DNA of 64,000 nucleotides, from NCBI GenBank assembly GCA_013215445.1, contig JABSRA010000007.1, positions 62,001 to 126,000 of the forward strand, in the 5' to 3' direction. The position numbers and the translations under genes were made by a program. This DNA is from Oceanospirillaceae bacterium (GTDB lineage Bacteria; Pseudomonadota; Gammaproteobacteria; Pseudomonadales; Balneatricaceae). Below the pieces are notes generated by a model that was not told the DNA's origin, did no database searches, and saw only the letters and a program-made list of their open reading frames with translations. Below, piece after piece: positions 8,686-18,003 of this stretch (positions are counted from its first letter, which is position 1; the number at the start of each line of letters is the position of its first letter).

Positions 8686-9480
8686 ATGCTAAACCAGAGA
8701 CCTCATCCTCAGGACCTACCCGCTAAAATTGCCAACATAAAATTTGTCCTCAGCGATGTCGATGACACTATCACCACCCATGGGCAACTACTGCCTTCAA
8801 CGTACCAGAGTATGCAGCAACTGACAGATGCAGGTATTGTCTTCATTCCAATCACTGGTGGCTGTGCTGGCTGGTGTGACTCTTTTGCTCGACTCTGGCC
8901 CTGCGCCGCTGTCATTGGTGAAAATGGCGCTTTTTACATCAACAAACAGCCGGACGCTAGTGTTAATTACCATTTTTGGCAAGAGGAAGCAGTGCGTAAG
9001 AATAATCAACAAAAGCTGCTGGCACTGGCCGACGAGGTGATCAATAAAATCCCTGAAGTACGTTTAGCCAAAGATCAACCCTATCGGTTAGTGGATGTCG
9101 CCATCGATTACAATCAAGATATAAAAGGCATCAGTGAGCGCCAAATAGCAGATATTTTAAACATATTTCACCGTGCCGGTGCCAGCGCCAATGCCAGCTC
9201 TATTCACGTCAATGCCTGGATCGGTGATTACAATAAAAAGGCCATGGCCTGTGAATTATTGGCAACCCAGTTCAACTTATCCCCGGATCAAATGCGCGAG
9301 CAGGTGCTATTTATCGGAGATTCACTCAATGATGAAAGCATGTTTGAATTTTTCCCCAACAGTGTCGGTGTCGCCAACATCGATAAGAGTTTAGCGGCTT
9401 TAGCGCACCACCCACGATGGATAACACAACAGCCAAAAGGGTTGGGCTTCAATCAATTAGTCGCCGCTCTATTGGCCTAA
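8686..9480 (+). CDS. HAD-superfamily (IIB-type) phosphatase
   Basis: 264 residues. HAD motif I is SDVDDTIT (near residue 24) with nucleophile and acid Asp; motif II is PITGG; the C-terminal motif IV is FIGDSLNDESMF. The long cap between motifs II and III makes it class IIB, the group of mannosyl-3-phosphoglycerate and sucrose-phosphate phosphatases and Cof-like sugar phosphatases. It is the last gene of the phosphate-regulated unit, 3 bp after the repressor. In this setting it may release inorganic phosphate from glycerol-3-phosphate or a related ester, but the substrate is inferred only from position. Confidence 0.8.
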   Translation: MLNQRPHPQDLPAKIANIKFVLSDVDDTITTHGQLLPSTYQSMQQLTDAGIVFIPITGGCAGWCDSFARLWPCAAVIGENGAFYINKQPDASVNYHFWQEEAVRKNNQQKLLALADEVINKIPEVRLAKDQPYRLVDVAIDYNQDIKGISERQIADILNIFHRAGASANASSIHVNAWIGDYNKKAMACELLATQFNLSPDQMREQVLFIGDSLNDESMFEFFPNSVGVANIDKSLAALAHHPRWITQQPKGLGFNQLVAALLA

Positions 9481-9494
9481 CAAACTAGTCGCTA

Positions 9495-9540
9495 CACAGG
9501 CCGTCGATGCAAACAATTTTGCCCATCGACTCCGCCTGTG
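9495..9540 (+). terminator. Strong hairpin at the end of the ugp operon
   Basis: CACAGGC at 9495 pairs with GCCTGTG at 9534, and GTCGATG at 9503 pairs with CATCGAC at 9524, with further GCAAA/TTTGC pairing at the tip. There is no clear T-tract, but the position 15 bp after the last stop, between convergent genes, fits a terminator or a stabilising 3' end. Confidence 0.55.
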
Positions 9541-9648
9541 CTCAAGCGGTAAATATCGAGCATCTTCAGCAGTGATTTTGTCAGGTTAGTTTACTATCAG
9601 ACATGAGTTTTTAATCCATTGATCACTAAACTATAAGCGTAGCGAGTT

Positions 9649-11004
9649 TCAGCCACCCACCTTGATCCAGACATTCGCGGTATCCACCTGTGCCCGCATC
9701 TGCTTAAGCATCGAAAAAACACCCAACATAGTACGATCAAAATACATTTGATGCTGCGGCACTGACACTAAATATTTATTGGCTTTTTTGGCATCCTCAA
9801 TCGACATTTTCGGACAGCTAGGGTAGTTGGAAAAATCGTAGCATGGTTGTTGAAAAGGTTTCGATACCCATTGATACATTGGTTCTAACAGTGGCAACAA
9901 CGCTGTTTCAAACTCCTCGATACCGAGCGTTTTAGCAATGATTTTTTGCCTTTGATAGACCGCTAAAATCCCTGCCGCTCTGACGCTTTGATCAAGCTCT
10001 AAAAAAGCATTAAGCAATTGTATCTTCTGTTGGGCTAGCGCTGGGGTGAACATTTTTACACAACCAAAATCCAAAATTGCCAGCTGACCATTATCCAAGA
10101 ATAAATAATTTCCAGGGTGCGGATCAGCATGCAGACGTCCCAGTTTAAATGCGCTTTCAATAAAAACATTAAAAATAAGCTGTCCGAAGTGATTGCGTTG
10201 CTCTTGAGTGGGGTCTGTCGCCAGCCAATCCTCTAAATGTACCCCCGCTAACAGCTCAGTGGTCAGTACTTTCTCACTACTGTATTGAGTCAGTACACTG
10301 GGCACCACAATATTGAGCGCTAATAGTTGCTGTTTAAACCAGCTGGTATTGCTGGCCTCTCGAGCGTAATCTACCTCCTCTGCTAGGCGCTCTTCAATCT
10401 CATTCAATATATCACTAATCACTTGCCTATTAGGCAACAGGGCGGTGTGTGAGGCTAATGTGCCCAACAGAGCCCGGATCATTTGCATATCGGAGCGTAT
10501 CGATGCAGAAATCCCAGGATACTGGATTTTAACCGCCACGCTCTGCCCTTCATCAGTCACAGCACGATGCACTTGCCCAAGACTGGCTGCGGCAAAGGCA
10601 CTGGTCTCAAAAGTTGCAAAAACATCACTGGGACTGCCCTTTAGTTCGCGTATAAATACTTTATTGATCACCGCTCGGTTAAGCGGCGGAACCTGATAAC
10701 AACTTTTGGCTAATTCTTGACGAATCCCCTCTGGTAATAAATCGACCTCCATACTTAGCATCTGCGATACTTTTAACGCAGTACCCCGTAATTGTCCCAG
10801 GGCAGCGAAGAGCATTTTACCAATTTCACGCTCATTTTTCAGTCGCTGCTGATCACTGAGCAACCCTGGGCTAAGTTTACTCTTACCTTTTTGCACGGCT
10901 AACTTGGCTACTATTTTAGCCGCGGTTAAACCAGAAAATGCGGTGCGGGTAAACTTGGAAGTACTCAAATTTGCGACTTCTTCTAGACCTTTTAGCACAC
11001 TCAT
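9649..11004 (-). CDS. ABC1/UbiB (AarF)-family atypical kinase
   Basis: 451 residues. Kinase-like motifs of the ABC1/ADCK/UbiB family are present: the alanine-rich nucleotide loop AAASLGQVHRA (near 137), a lysine in VAVKIQYPG, LHADPHPGN (near 291) and LDFGCVK as the DFG. The inhibitory KxGQ motif reads KVSQ (near 79), with Ser for Gly. There is no C-terminal membrane anchor like that of ubiquinone-operon UbiB. Family members support isoprenoid-quinone or lipid homeostasis. It overlaps the upstream TetR gene by 4 bp, so the pair is one transcript. It is unlikely to be the housekeeping ubiB, which sits with ubiE. Confidence 0.85.
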   Translation of the reverse strand: MSVLKGLEEVANLSTSKFTRTAFSGLTAAKIVAKLAVQKGKSKLSPGLLSDQQRLKNEREIGKMLFAALGQLRGTALKVSQMLSMEVDLLPEGIRQELAKSCYQVPPLNRAVINKVFIRELKGSPSDVFATFETSAFAAASLGQVHRAVTDEGQSVAVKIQYPGISASIRSDMQMIRALLGTLASHTALLPNRQVISDILNEIEERLAEEVDYAREASNTSWFKQQLLALNIVVPSVLTQYSSEKVLTTELLAGVHLEDWLATDPTQEQRNHFGQLIFNVFIESAFKLGRLHADPHPGNYLFLDNGQLAILDFGCVKMFTPALAQQKIQLLNAFLELDQSVRAAGILAVYQRQKIIAKTLGIEEFETALLPLLEPMYQWVSKPFQQPCYDFSNYPSCPKMSIEDAKKANKYLVSVPQHQMYFDRTMLGVFSMLKQMRAQVDTANVWIKVGG

Positions 11005-11732
11005 AAATTGAACCCAGCCAGTGAGCCCCTGGTGTTTTTAAGGATAGAGAGTAAACCCGACTTATTATTCATCAAGTTGAACAGCTGTGCTTTAAACATA
11101 AAACCACCAAATTCTGTCACTTTATTGATTAAGCCACTTTGTAATACAATTATGATAATACCTAATGATAGATCAATCATTTGGCTGGTATCGGTGAATT
11201 CTTCACTGTCATCTTTACTCCAGAAAAAAACCACTGCAAACACATACTCCGCCAATAAATTACAGACTGCACCCTTGAAGGGTACCTCGGGGATTTCATC
11301 CATCTCTTCAGCAACACTCACATAATCGTAGATTACCTCTCTAAACAATTGTTGTACTTTTAGCGCGTCCTGTAACAAAAACAGCGGTGAATGAGAGAAT
11401 TTGTCCACACAAAAAAGCACGAACTCTCGTTCGCTCATTAAAATTTCAATATAGAAATCTAGCAGTAATTGCATTTTCTCATGCAACCCAAAATCCGCAA
11501 AATCTGTGGTCTGTTGGGCTTTATCGATTGCATCTTGTGCGCATTGTGCAAAATAGCCCAGCAGTATTAATTCTTTATTGGCAAAATATTTATAGATAGT
11601 GGCATCGCCTACTCCTCCAGCTTTGGCAATTTGCTTCATGGTTGTATTATCAAAACCCTGCTCGGTAAATAGAGTAACAGCCTGATTGATCAGCTTGCGT
11701 CTGGTCGCTGCCTTCTTCTCTGACATTTTCAT
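11001..11732 (-). CDS. TetR-family transcriptional regulator
   Basis: About 243 residues. The N-terminal helix-turn-helix (near residues 15-55 of the product) includes LFTEQGFDNTTMKQIAKAGG and the YKYFANKE signature. The C-terminal ligand domain is not recognisable. I chose the ATG at 11732, which has a GTAGGT ribosome site 6 bp upstream; ATGs at 11750 and 11726 are alternatives. It is translated just ahead of the ABC1 kinase with a 4-bp overlap and presumably controls that pair in response to a lipid-like or stress ligand (inference). Confidence 0.85.
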   Translation of the reverse strand: MKMSEKKAATRRKLINQAVTLFTEQGFDNTTMKQIAKAGGVGDATIYKYFANKELILLGYFAQCAQDAIDKAQQTTDFADFGLHEKMQLLLDFYIEILMSEREFVLFCVDKFSHSPLFLLQDALKVQQLFREVIYDYVSVAEEMDEIPEVPFKGAVCNLLAEYVFAVVFFWSKDDSEEFTDTSQMIDLSLGIIIIVLQSGLINKVTEFGGFMFKAQLFNLMNNKSGLLSILKNTRGSLAGFNL

Positions 11733-11750
11733 AACAATACCTACTATCAT

Positions 11751-12537
11751 TTATTTTGCTATTAATTGTAAATTATCGATAGTATGTATCAGTTATTACC
11801 TATGCACAAGCACTATAGTCAAAAGATATCCCTAACAATAGTGCTGATACAAGTGGCTATTGCTCAGATTTTTTAACAACATCTGACTAATCCACAATGA
11901 CTAAAACTAATAATTGCTCTTTAATTCCGCTGAGAAAATGGCTCGAAGCAGCAGACTTGATCCTGCGACTCGCCGAACACATTGTATTTATCCTCTGGTT
12001 TAAATACAGAGCGTTAGCATTTTGAGCCAGTGCAATATTCTCATTAATAACGGATAGGTTTGACGCATCTTAATAGGAGTAGTAGGCTGAATCCATACTT
12101 GGTAGTTTCTGATTTTAATGAAATCTATGCTGCAGAAATTCCCCAACCAGAATATTACAGGCGATGAAATAATGATTGTTCCTATAGGATTTTTCGATTG
12201 GAGACCGGCCTTGTGCGCCAGATGAAAAAAGTCGATGATAATACAGGACAAATAACAACATAATTTTTCGCTGGTATTTTCGGCTTGGCGACACTGCTAT
12301 ATTAATGACTGAATAGTCCCGAACTTTGCTTGGCACTATCGTTATCTGCATAAAATCTTATTGGTATTTACCAAAGCATCATTTTAATCGGAAAATCCGT
12401 TTTTCTGGCTTTATTCTTATGCCACTCTATGGTGCAAGAAGTGCTGTCCAAGACTAGACCAAGTTATTTTTTAAGGAATAATAGCAACATTTTATGCTGA
12501 TTCCTGTGTTTGTTTAGCCACGTACCGCACTGCTGAT
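11751..12537. other. Intergenic region, no gene seen
   Basis: 787 bp between divergent genes. No supported gene. A segment near 12170-12240 (tataggatttttcgattg and following GAAAAAA and GACAA) weakly resembles the dispersed element described at 30690 and 46082. The TetR promoter must lie at the left end. Confidence 0.4.
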
Positions 12538-13389
12538 TTGGACTTCAATAATATGAATAATAAATTTATCGCCGGCAAACCTTATGTAATACCCCCTCGT
12601 CCTGAAACATTAAAAAGAGTGATCAATGCTCTCAAAAATGACGAAGTGTCTATCGACGAAGTCGTCTCTATTTTACAACAAGACGTCTCTCTCTACTCGG
12701 CAGTCCTCGCCACGGCTAATACTCCTCTGTTTAATAGCGGCGCCAAAATAACCAGTCTAAGCCAATCCGTGATGCGACTAGGCTTTAGCAAAATGATTAC
12801 CATTTTACGGATTATCGCCCTTAAGACGGCACTTTCAAAAGTAGACAGACTTGACAGTTACTGGAATACAGCCACTGAAATAGCGCAGCTAATGGTGAAA
12901 ATCAGCCAGATGATGATCCCTGGAAGTACCGACAACGCCTATTCTGTCGGCATGATGCACAACTGCGGAATAACGTTAATGATGGAGGCCATTCCAGAAT
13001 ACCGACAATTTATAGAGTCTGTGGCAATCACTGATTTACAGCAACTACTGGAGCAGGAACAACAGCAGTATCAGATAAACCATTTCCAGGTTAGTACCGA
13101 AATAGCCAGGCGTTGGTTAATGCCCGACATTGTAGTAGAGGCGATTAGACTACAGGGAAGTCCAATAGAATCAGCTGGATTAAATAATAGTCATAATGAG
13201 CAAGCTAAAATGTTATTTTGCGCTTTAGTTCTGGCTAAAGATGTGAGCAGTACCTATCACAACTTTTGGCGTATCAAAACACCGCATGACGATCTGCTTA
13301 AACTTACGCCAGTACTCCACTTTATCGGTCTATCAGAAACTGACTATCTGGATTTTCGTGCGAACAGTGGGTTAGATTTAGCAGAGTAA
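12538..13389 (+). CDS. HDOD-domain signalling protein
   Basis: 283 residues. An HDOD domain covers about residues 15-210: the opening PPRPETLKRVINAL, the repeated helical segment VSILQQDVSLYSAVLATANTPLF and MRLGFSKM are typical. HDOD proteins resemble HD-domain phosphohydrolases without the metal ligands and act in signalling with c-di-GMP or chemotaxis systems. The annotated start is TTG; the ATG at 12553, five codons in, is a good alternative, and neither has a strong ribosome site. It stands alone on the plus strand. Confidence 0.85.
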   Translation: MDFNNMNNKFIAGKPYVIPPRPETLKRVINALKNDEVSIDEVVSILQQDVSLYSAVLATANTPLFNSGAKITSLSQSVMRLGFSKMITILRIIALKTALSKVDRLDSYWNTATEIAQLMVKISQMMIPGSTDNAYSVGMMHNCGITLMMEAIPEYRQFIESVAITDLQQLLEQEQQQYQINHFQVSTEIARRWLMPDIVVEAIRLQGSPIESAGLNNSHNEQAKMLFCALVLAKDVSSTYHNFWRIKTPHDDLLKLTPVLHFIGLSETDYLDFRANSGLDLAE

Positions 13390-13518
13390 TACCACTTAAC
13401 AAAGGGTAGTGAAGTGGCCATCGCGATTCTTTGCCTCTAGCCATACAGAACAGCTATCTTCTTGCATTAATTATCCTTAAAATCTAATCAGTCACAGACA
13501 GAAACCATGGGGAAAAGT

Positions 13519-14241
13519 GTGTTTACAGGAATAATACAAAGCATTGCAAGTATCGAGAAAATCACTGATGAGCAGGGAGTTAGAAGCTTTGAAATTGAGT
13601 TTGAAGCAGGATTTTGCAATCAGTTAGAAATTGGAGCCAGTGTTGCAGTTGATGGCGTCTGTCTCACCGTCACCAAATTACTCACTAGTCAGCGCGTCTG
13701 TTTCGATGTCATGTTGCAGAGTTTGATGGTCACCACCTTAAGTGAATATAAGCAGGGAACTGAGGTCAATGTCGAGCGAGCGGCTAAAGATGGCGCAGAA
13801 ATTGGCGGCCACCCACTCTCAGGCCATATCGATTTTCATACCCCTATTGCCGATATCACCTTGATGCAAGATAATTACCGCCTGCGAATCTGTATGAGTA
13901 AAGAGTGGCAGCGCTATATTTTTCCCAAAGGTTATATTGCAATTAATGGCGCCAGCTTAACCATTGCTAATGTTGACAAAAAAGCAGGTTGGTTCGAAAT
14001 TTGGTTAATACCAGAAACATTGCGGATGACAGTTTTTAAAGATAAGGGCGTCGGTCAACATCTCAATATTGAAATAGAGCGTAATACTCAAGTGATTGTC
14101 GATACGGTGAGGCACACTTTAGAAGAAAATTTAGGCCAACTCTATCCCCTACTTGAAAAATTATTGGAGGAAAAAGGGCTTGATATCACTGCACTCGCTT
14201 CAAGCCCCCTCGAGCAAGATAAAGTTACAGATAAAAAATAA
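13519..14241 (+). CDS. ribE: Riboflavin synthase, alpha-subunit type
   Basis: 240 residues from the GTG start. Two lumazine-binding barrels are visible: the first opens FTGIIQSI and contains GVCLTVTKL and EIGGHPLSGHIDF; the second contains PKGYIAINGASLTI and LIPETLRMT. It converts two 6,7-dimethyl-8-ribityllumazine to riboflavin. I chose GTG 13519 because the family begins M-F-T-G and GGGGA sits 5 bp upstream; the ATG at 13507 adds four residues. It resembles the E. coli enzyme but has about 27 extra C-terminal residues, and no other riboflavin gene is nearby, so it may be a second copy. Confidence 0.85.
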   Translation: MFTGIIQSIASIEKITDEQGVRSFEIEFEAGFCNQLEIGASVAVDGVCLTVTKLLTSQRVCFDVMLQSLMVTTLSEYKQGTEVNVERAAKDGAEIGGHPLSGHIDFHTPIADITLMQDNYRLRICMSKEWQRYIFPKGYIAINGASLTIANVDKKAGWFEIWLIPETLRMTVFKDKGVGQHLNIEIERNTQVIVDTVRHTLEENLGQLYPLLEKLLEEKGLDITALASSPLEQDKVTDKK

Positions 14242-14289
14242 ACCTCTTGCTCTATGGTTTTACCGGCAAGTATTAAAAGGATGCTAGCT

Positions 14290-14700
14290 ATGGATATGTC
14301 GCCGCTGATGCAGAAAAAATTTGACAGCTACCCCACCCATATTCGACTTATTTTGCTCAATATAAGAGATATTATTTTGCAGGTCGCCGATCGAGAGCAA
14401 GTGGCAGGCCTGGAGGAAACTCTCAAGTGGGGACAGCCTAGTTATATCGCCAAATCCGCTAGTAGCATAAGAATTGACTGGAGCCACCAAGATCCCGGGC
14501 ACTACCGGATCTATTTCATTTGCAACACAACATTACTCAGTACCTTTAGAGAGCTCTACCCCACTTCTTTTCACTATGAAAAGAATCGAGCCATAGTGCT
14601 AGCACTCACCGCAGACATACCACTGGCGGCATTTACCCACTGTATTTCAATGGCGTTTAATTATCATAAAATTAAACACTTACCATTATTAGGTAATTAA
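14290..14700 (+). CDS. DUF1801-family protein
   Basis: 136 residues. The core LEETLKWGQPSYI and the later YRIYFICNTTLLSTFRELYP pattern are those of the DUF1801 (YdhG-like) fold, whose biochemical role is not established; distant relatives are iron chaperones of the frataxin-like fold. The ATG at 14290 has AAGGA 8 bp upstream, better than the ATGs at 14254 or 14281. It lies 48 bp after ribE and may be co-transcribed, but I see no functional link. Confidence 0.75.
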   Translation: MDMSPLMQKKFDSYPTHIRLILLNIRDIILQVADREQVAGLEETLKWGQPSYIAKSASSIRIDWSHQDPGHYRIYFICNTTLLSTFRELYPTSFHYEKNRAIVLALTADIPLAAFTHCISMAFNYHKIKHLPLLGN

Positions 14701-15458
14701 TTATCTTATTTCGGGGCGTATCAGTGCCCCTCCCTATCAGCGCAGGCTCGACAGGTTTTTCTAGACTGACATAGCGAGAGTTTACAGTAAGTAACACCTT
14801 ACCTCACCAGCATACAACAAGCACACCTCGCCAATCTCAACACCCTCTAGTTTCAAACTGAAAACCTTAGTGGTGGGCATAGATCACGTTGCCTACGGCG
14901 GACATAAAGTACTAGTGATAAACATGAACTGCCCCCAGGCAATGATGAGGTTACCACTAGCGCCGAATGAAAAATCTAGCGGCACTTTCAATCAACATAC
15001 ATTAGCTTTTAGCTGAATTTATGTTAAATAGGAGCACCCGGGGCAGGCTCTACAATCGTCAGTTTTCAGCTGGGTAAAAACGAAAACAGTGCAAACAACC
15101 AGCCATCAATTCTCAATAACAAAGATAAGCATTTTTGAATAGGATTATTTACAATATACAAAGCGCATAATTTTTGTATAATAGCCTTATATACAGTGTT
15201 TTTTCCTCAAGCTAACATCCTCCTAACATTCGCAGACTCCATACTGCTCAATAAGGATAGTGCGATCAGAAAAATTGATGGCTTTTGCAAGTCAATGATG
15301 ATTTTTCGCAATACACTAACGATGAAATCCTAGTAAGGGTTAATCACTGATTATTTTTAGCTGCAGTGGCACTGCGCACTTAAACCAGAGAAATACATCG
15401 AGCTACTACTCCCTTTGGATGAGCTTTTCGATTTTTTCCTAAACAAAGAAATACATTA
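14701..15458. other. Intergenic region and def leader
   Basis: 758 bp without a supported gene. A GGGGC/GCCCC hairpin at 14713-14730 follows DUF1801. A consensus TATAAT at 15177-15182 could be a -10 for def, leaving a leader of about 270 nt; no well-spaced -35 accompanies it. A stop-free stretch at 14813-15016 has no start with a ribosome site. Confidence 0.4.
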
Positions 15459-15953
15459 ATGGCTGTTTTAGATATTTTAGTAGCACCCCACCCCAAACTG
15501 AAACTCAAAGCGAAAGAAGTGACGGACATCAGTAGCGTACAACAATTAATCGACGATTTATTGGACACTATGTACGATACCGAAGATGGAATTGGCTTGG
15601 CGGCCACCCAGGTCGGGAATTTATCAGCCGTGGTGGTCATCGACATCTCAGAAGATAGGAATGAGCCACTGGTACTGATAAACCCTAAAGTAGAAAGTGG
15701 CGAGTTGATCGAAAAAGGCCAGGAGGGATGCTTATCAATCCCAGGCTATTACGCAGATGTAGAACGCTACACCCACGTAGTGGTCAGTGCTTTAGATCGC
15801 AACGGGAAAGCTCTGCGCATCGAAAGTGATGATTTCCTAGCAATTGCCATGCAGCATGAAATTGATCATTTATTAGGTAAACTGTTTATCGATTACCTCT
15901 CTCCTTTGAAAAAGAAGATGGCGTTGAAAAAAGTTAAAAAATATATCGCCTAA
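15459..15953 (+). CDS. def: Peptide deformylase
   Basis: 164 residues, the normal length. All three active-site motifs are present: GIGLAATQVG (near 45), EGCLSIPG (near 88) with the metal-binding cysteine, and QHEIDHL (near 130) with two metal histidines and catalytic Glu. It removes the formyl group from nascent proteins. Here it is not followed by fmt as in the def-fmt operon, so it may be an additional copy. It ends at a bidirectional hairpin facing the convergent chemoreceptor gene. Confidence 0.93.
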   Translation: MAVLDILVAPHPKLKLKAKEVTDISSVQQLIDDLLDTMYDTEDGIGLAATQVGNLSAVVVIDISEDRNEPLVLINPKVESGELIEKGQEGCLSIPGYYADVERYTHVVVSALDRNGKALRIESDDFLAIAMQHEIDHLLGKLFIDYLSPLKKKMALKKVKKYIA

Positions 15954-15991
15954 GATCATCTTCGTTACTCGAAATTTCACTTAGTTATTAG

Positions 15992-16020
15992 TTTAAAGCA
16001 GGGGCAAACCCTGCTCTAAA
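15992..16020. terminator. Bidirectional terminator hairpin between def and chemoreceptor gene
   Basis: TTTAAAGCAGGG pairs with CCCTGCTCTAAA around a GCAAA loop, with one mismatch. The flanking A/T bases give modest T-tracts in both directions. It sits between convergent genes. Confidence 0.6.
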
Positions 16021-16037
16021 CCACTATTATAGACAAA

Positions 16038-17993
16038 TTATACTTTAAATTTATTCAATAGTGAGTTGAGTTCCACCACCGAGTTTGCCGACTGTAAACT
16101 CACCTCTGCACTTTTATCGGTTAATTCTGCACTATGCTGACTGAGAGAATATATTGTTGATATTTTTTCACTGACTTGATTGGTCACTTGTGATTGTTCA
16201 CTACAGGCATGGGCAACAGATGAGATCATCTCATTGAGCTCTACAATTGACTGCTCAATCTCATTGAAACTTTCTTGAGTTTTCAATACATGGTCTTTAT
16301 TCACTTCTGCACTAGTTAAACTCTTATCGATTAATGACACAGCACTGTCAGTTTGATTCTGTAACTTTTTAATAATCTCTTCAATTTCCAACACCGAGAC
16401 TTTAGTACGAGTAGCCAGCGATCTTACCTCATCGGCAACCACTGCAAAGCCTCTACCGGCATCCCCTGCTCTCGCCGCTTCAATAGCGGCATTTAACGCC
16501 AGCAAATTGGTTTGTTCACTCATCGCTTTTATCACTTCAACCACACCACCTATCGCCAGCGCCTCTTTGGCTAACTTGGCAATAACAGAGTGAGTATCAG
16601 TGATATCTGAGTGTAAGCTCGCCACAGATGAAACACTTGAATGAGAAGATTGCAGACCACTGTTTACTGAATTGGTGGTGACTTTTACAATACTTGATGA
16701 TGCGTCGGTATCTTTGGCTATATCGGCGGCACTGGCTGAAAGCTCTTCGATTGAAACCGAAATTGAATTTGTTTCCTCTAACTGCTGTTTTAGCGAGGCT
16801 TTAGATTCATTCGCCATATTTAAATTGGTACTGGAAAAATCATCTACTTCTTGAGATGAGCGCTGTGAATTTGCTACCAAACTTTGGATCTGTTCGATAA
16901 AACGGTTGAAACTTTGCGCTAGTTGGCCAATTTCATCCCGTGAATCCAACTCTACTCGCTTGGTTAAATCACCATCCCCCTCACTGATATCTTTTAATCT
17001 TAATAACAATTCTTTGAGACCGCGGGTAATGTTATTGGCAATCATCCAAAAGATAAGAATGTTGGCGATAATTATCGCCAGTATGACAATCAGGCCATTG
17101 GTGCGCAACTGAGAGACGGTGGCTAAAGTATTGGCAGCATCAATATCCAAACTCTTCCACTGCCCTAGAATTTGATTGATCATCTTTTCATTAATAGCGC
17201 TGGTTTGCGCGGCAATCGATAGATTAGTGCGGGCAATTTCTTCCTTAATTTGTACGGTTGTTTGATACTGTTGCTCCAATAGTTCACTTAACTGCTGCAA
17301 CTCTTTAACCGGCACCCCTTTTTTCCTGGAGGCAATTTTTTTCATTTCTGTCAATTGGTAGTAGATACCTAACACTTCCAACTCTGATCTCTCTAACAAA
17401 GTCGCTGAATCGGTACTCATGTATAAATTAAAATAGGCTCGAGAAGCTAATAATCGCTGGGTCAGACGCGCTGAAATAGACACCAATGACGAATCACTAT
17501 CCTTAATCGCGTACTCGGTCAAATCAGCCGACATTTTTTCTATGTGAGGTCCAATCTCATTATTTATTTTATAGGCCGCTTGATTTTTTTTATCGACCAG
17601 TGGAAACAGCTGTTGACTGATAGCTTGACTGAGCTGCTCGTAATCTTGGATCAATTCATCTAAAAGCACCACTTGTTGCTCATTGCTACTAAGCTTAGCG
17701 CTATCCATAAGTTGATCAAATTCATTGATTAACTCATTTAATCGAATCTTTAATGCTGGGTTACCGCTGAGCTGGTAGTCTTTTTGAATCTGATCACGCA
17801 TGGTTATATTGTTAACCATTTTTAGCGAGGTTCCATTCTCAGCCTGATCTTGAATATAAGTTTTTAGTGCAAAGGTGTTATCCTTAGTTTGGGTTAGATT
17901 AATAAAGAAGTAACCACAAAAACCCAGTAATAGTATCAATACTATTAAGTTTCCAAGTACCAGTTTGGCTTTAACCGTTAAATTATTTAGCAT
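16038..17993 (-). CDS. Methyl-accepting chemotaxis protein
   Basis: 651 residues. Transmembrane helix 1 is near residues 12-32; a long, mostly helical periplasmic sensor spans about 33-298; helix 2 is near 300-322. A HAMP domain ([16 protein letters not shown]) follows at about 322-376. The signalling hairpin has the conserved tip [20 protein letters not shown] near residue 500. It signals to CheA/CheW at the cell pole; the ligand is unknown. I chose the ATG at 17993, with AGAGGT upstream, over a TTG one codon earlier. It lies 10 bp downstream of an unknown secreted protein and should be co-transcribed with it. Confidence 0.95.
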   Translation of the reverse strand: MLNNLTVKAKLVLGNLIVLILLLGFCGYFFINLTQTKDNTFALKTYIQDQAENGTSLKMVNNITMRDQIQKDYQLSGNPALKIRLNELINEFDQLMDSAKLSSNEQQVVLLDELIQDYEQLSQAISQQLFPLVDKKNQAAYKINNEIGPHIEKMSADLTEYAIKDSDSSLVSISARLTQRLLASRAYFNLYMSTDSATLLERSELEVLGIYYQLTEMKKIASRKKGVPVKELQQLSELLEQQYQTTVQIKEEIARTNLSIAAQTSAINEKMINQILGQWKSLDIDAANTLATVSQLRTNGLIVILAIIIANILIFWMIANNITRGLKELLLRLKDISEGDGDLTKRVELDSRDEIGQLAQSFNRFIEQIQSLVANSQRSSQEVDDFSSTNLNMANESKASLKQQLEETNSISVSIEELSASAADIAKDTDASSSIVKVTTNSVNSGLQSSHSSVSSVASLHSDITDTHSVIAKLAKEALAIGGVVEVIKAMSEQTNLLALNAAIEAARAGDAGRGFAVVADEVRSLATRTKVSVLEIEEIIKKLQNQTDSAVSLIDKSLTSAEVNKDHVLKTQESFNEIEQSIVELNEMISSVAHACSEQSQVTNQVSEKISTIYSLSQHSAELTDKSAEVSLQSANSVVELNSLLNKFKV

Positions 17994-18003
17994 CAATAAA
18001 CCT

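Noticed and set aside
11897-12025. 42-codon ORF after the TetR gene
   Set aside because: Unremarkable sequence, no ribosome site.
14813-15016. Stop-free stretch of about 68 codons before def
   Set aside because: Only internal GTG starts without ribosome sites, and no family resemblance.
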